Assembly (NCBI RefSeq): GCF_900113665.1
Contig: NZ_FOQD01000010.1
Location: 1-64,000 of the forward strand
Direction: 5' to 3'
Length of the DNA stretch: 64,000 nt
Origin: Planctomicrobium piriforme
GTDB lineage: Bacteria > Planctomycetota > Planctomycetia > Planctomycetales > Planctomycetaceae
The notes beneath the pieces are model-generated. The model saw only the letters and a list, made by a program, of their open reading frames with translations. It did no database searches and had not been told where the DNA came from. A program made the translations under genes and the position numbers. Positions 46,837-56,500 of this stretch are shown piece by piece (positions within the stretch are counted from its first letter, which is position 1; each line of letters begins with the position of its first letter).

Positions 46837-47919
46837 CTACTTGGCCGCTGGCATTGGCGGGTCGACCGCTAATCGGGCTTCCGGAATCAGTTCGACGTTC
46901 ACCTCAGCGCCTTTGAGATGTTTGTCGAAGAAATTCTGAATCAAGGCAATCACTTCCGGTTTGCCGAACGCAGGTCCGCCATGGCCTGACCCAGGCAGTT
47001 TCTGCAACCAGACTCCCACGCCGTTTGCCTGCAGGGCAGCCGCCAGTTCTTCGCTCTGGGCGTAGGGGACCAGTGCATCGTAATCGCCATGCAAGATGAG
47101 CATCGGCGGATTGTCTTTGCTGACAAAATGCACAGGGCTGACTGCGTCGGTTTTCTGCTTGTCGGCATCGAGGCTGACGCCGATCAAGCCTGAGTAAGGA
47201 TCGCTGGGCGTGTTGAACTTGAAAATGTTCCGGACATGTTTGTCGTCTTCAGCCTGTTGCACAACGGTCGCGAAATTCGCCGGCCCGAAGTAGTTGCAGA
47301 CGGCCTGGACTCGATCAGACTGCTCTTCGTTGCCGCCAATTTTGGGAAAAGCCTGCTTCCCACCGGCGGTGCCGACCAGTGCCGATAAGTGTCCCCCAGC
47401 CGAACCGCCCACGACGCCGACATAGTCCGGATCGAAGTTGTATTGCTTGCTGTGGGCCCGCAACCAGCGGATCGCCGCCTGGCAATCCTTAATCTGCGCC
47501 GGGAAGAGCGCCTTTTGACTGAAACGGTATTCAACGCTCGCCACGGCGTAACCCTTGCCTACCATGCCGACGACAGGACACGGGAATTTGCTCCCGCCGC
47601 GCCAGGCGCCGCCATGAATATGGACGATCAGCGGCAACGGGCGGTCGGACGGCGTCTCAGGCAGGTAAAGGTCGAGCCGCTGCGCCTCATCACCGCCGTC
47701 GATGTACGGAACATCTCGTTCCACCCGCACGCCGCGCGGCGGTTGCCACTCCTGCTTGACGACTGGTTTGGCCGCAGGCTTGCTTGTGGATGGTTCACCC
47801 GGCTTCTCCTGTGCAAAGACCGGTGATGCAGTCCATAACGCCGCACTGCAGACGAGCGCGGCCCAGGTCCAAACGGCTGCAATTGAACAGCCGCGTGTGG
47901 CAAAGCAGCGAGGTTTCAT
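46837..47919 (-). CDS. Secreted alpha/beta-hydrolase (esterase/lipase)
   Basis: 360 residues. A signal peptide (MKPRCFATRGCSIAAVWTWA and following hydrophobic stretch to VFAQ) and a Pro/Lys linker precede an alpha/beta-hydrolase of the BD-FAE/HSL type. The oxyanion motif is HIHGGAWRGG, the nucleophile Ser lies in GVVGGSAGGHLSAL, the acid is probably the Asp in LHGDYDALVP and the His is in PGSGHGGPAFG. It likely hydrolyses carbohydrate or other esters in the periplasm. Substrate unknown. Confidence 0.9.
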   Translation of the reverse strand: MKPRCFATRGCSIAAVWTWAALVCSAALWTASPVFAQEKPGEPSTSKPAAKPVVKQEWQPPRGVRVERDVPYIDGGDEAQRLDLYLPETPSDRPLPLIVHIHGGAWRGGSKFPCPVVGMVGKGYAVASVEYRFSQKALFPAQIKDCQAAIRWLRAHSKQYNFDPDYVGVVGGSAGGHLSALVGTAGGKQAFPKIGGNEEQSDRVQAVCNYFGPANFATVVQQAEDDKHVRNIFKFNTPSDPYSGLIGVSLDADKQKTDAVSPVHFVSKDNPPMLILHGDYDALVPYAQSEELAAALQANGVGVWLQKLPGSGHGGPAFGKPEVIALIQNFFDKHLKGAEVNVELIPEARLAVDPPMPAAK

Positions 47920-47952
47920 GTTTTGCTTCCGGTTGGTGCACTCAGGGGGGAA

Positions 47953-49854
47953 TTATGAAAGTGTGAAATCGGCTTCGACGGCTTCTTCATCGGCCTCCGC
48001 GTCTTCCCCTTCCTCTTGAACGTCTCCAGTATAAGCGACTTTGCCTGTTGCACGTTCAATGAGCGACAGCAGTTTCGCCTGTCGGTCAACCATGAATGCC
48101 TGAAAATCATCTGCACGAAGGAGTGACGGATTAATCAGATGAGAAGCGAGGAAACCGTCGATTTTCCGTCTCTCGATCGCTGGCGTTGCGTCATTCCCAG
48201 TCTCAAGTTTTGAAAGGTATGCAGAGGGTGAAATGCCGCCAATAATTCGATTGGTCCTGTAGGAGAGCGGTGTTTTGTTGATAATGGAATCGTAAACGAT
48301 CGGTTTGATTCCATTCTTTTTGCACCAGTCCTGGGGAAAGATATGGTGGATATCCACGTTCTCCCCAAAGAAGACCGTATGGTCGAATTTTTGACCAGAT
48401 CGGAAATCTTGTGCGCCTTCTTTCATCAACAATGCGTTGACCCCCTTGTATGCGGCCGACAGCCGCATACGCATTGTTTTTAATCTGTCCGCACGGAACA
48501 TCGTCTCGCTGACTGTCGAAGGTTCAGGGCCTCCTTTGAGCCAGATAGGCACTTCCATGAAGTCCCGGGCAATTCGCGTTTCGACAGCAGAACCATAGAG
48601 TTCACCGAAAACACCGTTCCAGTACCATCTCACGAGCTTTTCTCTGTTGGCTTGGTGCTCCCATGCGTCACCAATGTCGGCTAGAATCGCAGCGAGAGGG
48701 ACAATCTGCGATTGGTACGGCAGATCAAATATGCGGTAGATATGCAGCGTGTGCAGGAATTTCGCTACTTGCACAAATCCTCGTTCAACCTGAGTCTCGT
48801 ACCGTTTGTAGTCCTCGAGAGGGAGGTTGAGTAGAGAATGACGATTGCCGGATACGGCCGGAAGATCTTTCCCCTGTTTGCCTGACGCTTCGGCTGCACG
48901 TCGTCGGTCGCGCGTGTGGAAAAGAGAGATTGCCTGAAGGAAGTCTGTATTGGAAACTCCGGCGATAATCCCGGTCTTTGCTTCAGGCGGACGAAGAGTG
49001 TCGGCGAATCTATGATGCCGGCCCTTGATTTCGTCATCGCCGTACCAGTCTTTTCTCAATTCGTGCCCAGAAGCGGCGTACATCGCCGTGACGAGTTCGA
49101 ATGCATCCAGCGCTTTGCCGCCAGTGTTGACTTTCTCAAACACCACGCAAACGGCTTCTTTAGACGTTGAACGATCGAGTGTGATCACCGGAACTCGATA
49201 GTATTTGAAGTTCTCAAGTACCTGTCGCTTAAATGCACGGAATTCCTCGCGAGTGCTCTCGTGCTGATCGCCTCGCCAATATTGGTCGAAGCCGTCTTGC
49301 CACTTATCCCAATCAAAGACCTGAGTGACGGGGAACATGAGCGAAGCATACTCACGTTCCGGCGTTGAGAGGTCGCGAATGACTCCACGGCCAAAATTGA
49401 CGCTGACGATCCTGTCCTCAGGAACTCCGATAATCGCTTCCTCGCGATCTTTGGAAGCGTCAAGCGCCTCTCTGATGTCGATGTAGAACCACCTTTTGAC
49501 TCTTTTCTTTTTCGGCGTGACGGTCTCGACGACTTTGTGTCGCAGCGTCACCTGATAAAGCGATGTCATGCGCTGTTGACCATCAAGCAGCAATGACTGA
49601 GGTACGGTATGCTTGGCGTCCGCAGGCGCTCCTTCGATTGGACGAGGCTTGAAGTTGACCGGCCCCCCGGTATCAAGCGACATCAACGCGCCAACAGGAA
49701 AAGAACGGGAGACAGAGGCGATGAGACTCTTGATGCGATCCTCGTCCCAAACCCAGCTCCTTTGAAAATCGGGCAACTGAATCGTTCCGCGATGACAGTC
49801 TTCAAGAAGCTTGTGTAAATCAAATGGGTTGGTTTGAAAGGTCGACGCAGCCAT
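47953..49854 (-). CDS. DUF262 and HNH/DUF1524 protein (GmrSD-like), putative defence nuclease
   Basis: 633 residues. The N-terminal DUF262 (ParB-like NTPase fold) has IQLPDFQRSWVWDEDRIKSL and LLDGQQRMTSLYQ. The C-terminal part has VDIHHIFPQDWCKKNG near residue 503 and INKTPLSYRTNR, the HxxP-type HNH motif of DUF1524. The two together define GmrS/GmrD-like type IV restriction and SspE-like proteins, which cut phage DNA or sense modified DNA. GC content is visibly lower than in neighbouring genes, suggesting transfer. The start at 49854 (MAASTFQ) is chosen over 49989 because upstream residues look non-coding. Phage-defence function is an inference. Confidence 0.85.
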   Translation of the reverse strand: MAASTFQTNPFDLHKLLEDCHRGTIQLPDFQRSWVWDEDRIKSLIASVSRSFPVGALMSLDTGGPVNFKPRPIEGAPADAKHTVPQSLLLDGQQRMTSLYQVTLRHKVVETVTPKKKRVKRWFYIDIREALDASKDREEAIIGVPEDRIVSVNFGRGVIRDLSTPEREYASLMFPVTQVFDWDKWQDGFDQYWRGDQHESTREEFRAFKRQVLENFKYYRVPVITLDRSTSKEAVCVVFEKVNTGGKALDAFELVTAMYAASGHELRKDWYGDDEIKGRHHRFADTLRPPEAKTGIIAGVSNTDFLQAISLFHTRDRRRAAEASGKQGKDLPAVSGNRHSLLNLPLEDYKRYETQVERGFVQVAKFLHTLHIYRIFDLPYQSQIVPLAAILADIGDAWEHQANREKLVRWYWNGVFGELYGSAVETRIARDFMEVPIWLKGGPEPSTVSETMFRADRLKTMRMRLSAAYKGVNALLMKEGAQDFRSGQKFDHTVFFGENVDIHHIFPQDWCKKNGIKPIVYDSIINKTPLSYRTNRIIGGISPSAYLSKLETGNDATPAIERRKIDGFLASHLINPSLLRADDFQAFMVDRQAKLLSLIERATGKVAYTGDVQEEGEDAEADEEAVEADFTLS

Positions 49855-49948
49855 GAAATCGCTCTCTTCGAAAAGGAATTTGTTCGATCCCGACTGCGAG
49901 TAAATCGCCGACCGGCACATTACCCGAATTCGACAATCCGAAACTCTA

Positions 49949-50134
49949 CTACTCCTGCCCCTCATCCGCACCTTCCACCGCCGCTTCATAAACCGTCACC
50001 GCCGCCTTCGCCATTAGATGCACGATCTGCTCGCTGGCGTGCAGCGGCAGGCGTTTGGGCGGGATTGTTTGCAGAGCCTGAGCGATGGCCTCGGCCAGTT
50101 CGGCTTCCAGCATTTCCACAACGCGATGGTCCAT
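49949..50134 (-). CDS. Small helical protein of unknown function (61 residues)
   Basis: 61 residues, all helical and acidic (MDHRVVEMLEAELAEAIAQA, then EQIVHLMAKAAVTVYEAAVE). GGAGG four bases before the ATG is a strong ribosome-binding site, supporting real translation. No family is recognised. Confidence 0.65.
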   Translation of the reverse strand: MDHRVVEMLEAELAEAIAQALQTIPPKRLPLHASEQIVHLMAKAAVTVYEAAVEGADEGQE

Positions 50135-50224
50135 TGGCCCTCCTCTGCGTAGGAGTTTTCAGTCTTCAGTTCACATTCAGAAAGACGTGGCCGGAAGAAA
50201 AACAACCTCCGGCAGATCGACGGT

Positions 50225-50262
50225 GACTGACTGAAAACTGATCACTGTAAACTGACGACTTC
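50225..50262. repeat. ACTGAAAACTGA-rich dispersed repeat
   Basis: GACTGACTGAAAACTGATCA followed by CTGTAAACTGACGACTT. Similar tracts lie at 34526-34563 and 52017-52054, in each case just after a minus-strand gene's end or between genes. Confidence 0.55.
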
Positions 50263-50267
50263 TAGTC

Positions 50268-51884
50268 CTACTGCTGCGCAGCAGTCTCGCCCAGCCGGTC
50301 TTTCGCCTGTTTGGTGAAGACCTCGAATTCGGCGTTGTCGCCGTAGAGCCGGATGATCGCCTGCCATTTCTCTCGTGATTGCAGCTTCTTGCCGTCGGTG
50401 TAGAGCTGGTCCGCTTCGTCGAGCTGTTTTTTGATGAAGATCGTGCGGTCGGAATCGCCGGTCACGCTTGATTTGATCTTCTCGGCCTGACGTCGGGCCA
50501 GGTTCAGGTAAGGCCGCGTTTCGTCGGTCATCGCGATCAGCTTGGGCATCGACTCGTATTTCTCGAGAGCCGTGATGCGGTCGCCGAATTTTTCGTACTG
50601 CCCGGCCGCCAGATAGAGCCGTTCCGATTCGTTCGTCGGGTCTTTTCCCAATTTCAGATTCGTTTCGATCCGTTTTTCGATCCGGTACATCTCGATTTGG
50701 TCGAGCCATTCCTGCCCCTGTTCGAGGTGCTTCCCCTCGGGATATCTGGCGACCATCGTTTTCAGGTCCTGCTCGGCGTGAATCCATTCGCCGGAGTCTT
50801 TGAGCATGTGCTTTTCAGCCCGGGCGTACAGCGTTTCCTCGCTGCGGGCCCGCATGACGGCAAAGCTGAGGCCCCCCAGGATCACGCACAGCACCAGTGC
50901 CAGAAACCACGCCCGTTCGTAGAACGGCGCGGCGGAGTCGGTGTCTCCCTTTTTCTTCTTTTTCTTTTTCTTGACGATGCCGGTCTTCTGGTCCGCCCCG
51001 GCGGTGATTCCCCCGACCGTGGCCGCTTTGCGTTTCTCTTCCTGCTGCTTGAGTTTCTCTTTGATGTCGTCCAGACGCACCTGCACCGCGAGGGCGTCGA
51101 ACGGGCGGTCGTTGGGTTCTTTGGCGAGCAGAGTTTCGATGAGCTTCGCCAGCAGCACCGGGGTGCTTTGATTGAACTCGCGGACCGACGGCGGCGCTTC
51201 GTCGAGATGCTTGAATAGCAGTTCGGCCTGGGTTTCCGACTGGAACGGCACGCGGCCTGTCAGCATTTCGAACATCACGCAGCCGAGGGCGTACAGGTCG
51301 GTGCTGCGGGTGATGGGGTACTTGCCCGAAATCTGCTCGGGGGCCATGTAGTTCATGGTACCGACGGTTTTGCCCGCCTGGGTGAGGGCGGTCGCCTGAG
51401 TATCGCGGGCGATGCCGAAGTCGCTGAGCTTCAGCGTGCCGTCGTTGGCGACCAGCAAGTTGCCGGGCTTGAGATCGCGATGCACGATCCCCGCGTTATG
51501 GGCATGTTCGAGCGCCCGGGCGATCTGGATGCTGTACTCGATCGTCCGTTCCCACGACAGCCGCCCTTCCTGGCGGATGACATTGTCGAGCGAGCCCCCT
51601 TCGAGCATCTCCATGGCGTAGAACCGCTGCGTGCGATTCGACCCCGCCCCGTAATACTTGATGATGTTGGGGTGCGCAAGCTTCTTGAGAATTTCGGTTT
51701 CGCGGACAAACCGCTGATTGACCGCCTCATTCCCGCTCATGTCGGGGGCGAGAATCTTGACCGCGCATTTGAGGCCGTTTTTTTCGTACGTTGCGGCGTA
51801 GACGATGCCCATGCCGCCGACGCCGAGCTGCTTATCGAGCAGAAACGGGCCGATTTTCCGCAGATTACCTGAATCAGTGCTCAT
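50268..51884 (-). CDS. Membrane-anchored Ser/Thr protein kinase
   Basis: 538 residues. The kinase domain (about 10-275) has the glycine loop LGVGGMGIVYA, Lys43 in CAVKIL, HRDLKPGN (135-142), DFG (155-157) and APE (181-183), so it looks active. After a Lys-rich stretch (KTGIVKKKKKKKK) comes one transmembrane helix (FLALVLCVILGGLSFAVM) and a C-terminal helical part of TPR character (about 355-538), probably outside the membrane. The ATG at 51884 begins the kinase; the longer frame from 52385 is antisense-free overlap with the DUF1501 gene and is rejected. It is downstream of DUF1501 on the same strand. Confidence 0.92.
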   Translation of the reverse strand: MSTDSGNLRKIGPFLLDKQLGVGGMGIVYAATYEKNGLKCAVKILAPDMSGNEAVNQRFVRETEILKKLAHPNIIKYYGAGSNRTQRFYAMEMLEGGSLDNVIRQEGRLSWERTIEYSIQIARALEHAHNAGIVHRDLKPGNLLVANDGTLKLSDFGIARDTQATALTQAGKTVGTMNYMAPEQISGKYPITRSTDLYALGCVMFEMLTGRVPFQSETQAELLFKHLDEAPPSVREFNQSTPVLLAKLIETLLAKEPNDRPFDALAVQVRLDDIKEKLKQQEEKRKAATVGGITAGADQKTGIVKKKKKKKKGDTDSAAPFYERAWFLALVLCVILGGLSFAVMRARSEETLYARAEKHMLKDSGEWIHAEQDLKTMVARYPEGKHLEQGQEWLDQIEMYRIEKRIETNLKLGKDPTNESERLYLAAGQYEKFGDRITALEKYESMPKLIAMTDETRPYLNLARRQAEKIKSSVTGDSDRTIFIKKQLDEADQLYTDGKKLQSREKWQAIIRLYGDNAEFEVFTKQAKDRLGETAAQQ

Positions 51885-52016
51885 GAATGATGACGAACAG
51901 CAAATGCCCCCGGGGTGGATCTGCAGTAGTCTCGCCAATTCAGCAGCAACAGGCAATGAATGGGAGTCGAGAGTCCAGTGTCGAGAGTCCAGAGCCAGAA
52001 ATGACTCTGCGACTCT

Positions 52017-52053
52017 CTGACTGAAAACTGACGACTGAAAACTGACAACTTCC

Positions 52054-52054
<1 letters not shown>
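52017..52054. repeat. ACTGAAAACTGA-rich dispersed repeat
   Basis: CTGACTGAAAACTGACGACT followed by GAAAACTGACAACTTCCC, between the DUF1501 and kinase genes. Related to 50225-50262. Confidence 0.55.
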
Positions 52055-53523
<1,469 letters not shown>

Positions 53524-53597
53524 GGGAAAGTTCCTTGGTCCAGATTCAAAAATCGGGAATGAATCACTGGGAAGCCCGCAACGCGAGCCCTGCCTGA

Positions 53598-56500
53598 TTA
53601 ACGGTTGAACAGAAACGCCGGGCTGTTGATGAGCGCCCAGGCGAGATCCTGCGCCGCCGTCAGTCGATTGTTTTTCAATTGTTCTTCGCTCAGTCGGGCC
53701 GCTCGTTCGAGACGTTCGAGCTGCGGATCGGGCGGAAGGGGCTTTTTGTACTCGTCGAGCCGTTCGCGGAGTTCGACGACATGCGGATCATCCGGCAGCG
53801 GCTTCTTCGCTTCCGCCAGATTCTTTTTGAGGTTCGTCAGGTCCGCATCGCGGCTGTTGACGAAATCGATCAGGACTTGTTCCTGCTCATCGGTCCGGAC
53901 ATCCGCCGCGATCGCCAGCACGTCGACAATTTTGGCCGGAAGACCGAGGTTCACCGGCCCTGTTTTGTTGGTGGCCGAGAAACGGAATTTGCCCAGACTG
54001 TGTTTGGCGTCGGTGTACTGCTGGCTCATCTTGATCTGCAGCACGATCTCCCCTTCGAACTTTGCCGGCTCGGCGAATTCGAAACTGGCATAGTGGTCTT
54101 TTCCAACTTCCGGAGAGACCGCCCAGCCATTGCCGTTATCGGGCGCCTTGCCGTCAACGGCGGTTTCGACGCCGTAGCCGCCCTGGCTGAAATCGGCCTT
54201 GGCGTTTTGCAGTTTGAATTCCTTCTTTTCATCGGGCTTGCCGACCGGCCAGGCTTCGACAGTCAGTTCAGACAGCACGAAGTTTCCACCTTCGGAACGA
54301 CCAGGGCCTTTGCCGGGCAACTTCTCGTCCATGAGCGCCTCCAGTTGCAGGGCCGCCACCTGATCCAGTTGCAACTGCGTTTGCAGGGTATAAACGACCT
54401 TGCCGTTCGGACCGCTGACCAGCACGATGTTGTCGTCGGCCTGTTCGAGCTTGGCCTTGTTGGTCGCCTTCATCTCTCCGAACTTGAGCGTCGTCCAGGG
54501 GGTGGGCGATGTCGTTTGCGCGGCTTCCCATTCGGCAGCGCGTTGCAGGCCGGTCGCCAGACGTTCGTCGACCTTCAATTGTGCGGCTTTGATTTTCTCC
54601 TGACGAGCTGTCTCTTCCATGTCGACCCGAGGCTGGATTTCTTTCTGGAAGTCGGCCAGTTCCTGTTCGGTCTTAGCGACGGCAGCGAGCCGGCGTTCTT
54701 CACTCGCTGCCATGACCGGGCGGATCTGCTCGCGGTAGGCGTCTCGCGCTGAGGCCAGTTGGTTGTGCTGCGACTGCAGTTCACCCATCAGAGTAATCGT
54801 CGCCTGAATTTCGTCCGGATGTGCGTGCCGGTTGAGAATGTTCAGGAAGATGCGGTCGACCAGTTTGGGCATGTCGGTCTCGTCCGCGGCAATTTTCTCC
54901 AGCATGTTGCCGGGCTGTGAAATGGCATCGCTGACGGTGGTGCCGTTCATCAGGGCCATGACCGGACCGAGTTGCAGGTCGGCCGAACGTTCGCATTCGC
55001 AGGCTGATTCACGAACCGGACGGCCGAGGTTATCGAGGAAGCCGTCGGCCAAATTGATCTGCACGTCAGGCAAAGCCGCCGCCCGAGTGCCCTCGGGAAC
55101 GCCGGGGATCTTCATCTTGGAGCCGGTCACCGTGTAGACCGAGTCATACAGCACTTCCGCAGGCAGGCGTTTCGGCAGGGCGTGTGAATAGTTCAACTTG
55201 TCGTCCGCGTTCCATTGATTCGCGGCGACGTCCAGCTGATAGACACGGCTCTTGCAGATCGTGCGCATCAGTTCGCGGACGTTGAAGCTCGATTCCACGA
55301 ATTGCCGGGTCAGTTTGTCGAGCAGTTCGGGATTGCTGGCCGGGTTGCCGGCGCGGATGTCGTCGAGCGGCTCGATGAAGCCAACTCCCATCAGGTAGCC
55401 CCAGATGCGATTCACATAGCTGCGGGCGAAATAGTCGTTCTCGGAAGAGGTCATCCACTCGGCCAGTTGCTGGCGACGGGTGTGATCCTTTGCGACGGCG
55501 GTTTCACGATCAAAGGGGACCAGCGGCGCGGTGACGGCGCCAGTACGGTCGTGCTTCATTTCCCCTTCGCCCTTGTCGAAGATTTCTTCCCACATCGGCT
55601 TGGCCCCTTCGACTGCCGTGCCGCCGATGTTGCCGTCGGCGTTTTTGGGATCTCGCTTCAGACCCACCTGTGCGAAGTACGCCGCTGTTTCGTAGTACTG
55701 GTCCTGAGTCCAGCGCTCGAACGGGTGATCGTGGCACTTGTTGCAGTTAAATCGAACTCCCAGGAACAGGTGCGTCGTGTTCTCCATGATTGCATCCGGC
55801 TCGCGGAGAATCTTGTAATACGACGCCGCGGGATGCTCCTTATTCGAGCCGGAAGCCGTGATGACATCGAAGCAGAACTTGTCATACGGACGGTTCTCGG
55901 CCACATTTTGGCGGATCCATTTGCGGAACTCGGATGCTCCCGCCGTACCGAGATACTTGCTGTTCACCTGCAACAGGTCGGCCCATTTGTTCGTCCAGTA
56001 GTCGATAAAGGCGTCGGACCCGATGAGACGGTCGACCACTTCGTCGCGCTTCTCGCGAGTCGGTCGCGGATCTTCCATGAAGCGAACGACTTCATCCGCA
56101 CTCGGCGGCAAGCCGGTGAGATCGAGCGACACCCGGCGGAGGAACTCTTCGTCGCTGCAAAGTTCTGACGGCAGGATTTTCATCCGCTCCCATTTCTGGG
56201 CGACGAGTTCATCGACCGGTCCCCAGGTTTCCGGCGTTTTCCAGACGAAGCCTTGGCGGTCACCCATCACGGTCAACGTGGTGGCGGCGTAGCTCCCTTC
56301 AAATCTGGCGAGAATTGGGGCCTCGCCGCGACGAATCGCTGTGACCACTGCCGCACGGTTGTTCTCGGCGACTTCTGTATTGCCGCTCTGCAGGAACGCC
56401 TCGCCGGTGACGTCGCGCTGTCGGCCGTTGGAGTATTTGGCGACCACGCGGAGTTGCTGTCGGGCGCCAATTTGCTGAACGACGGGATTCTGTGGTTCGA

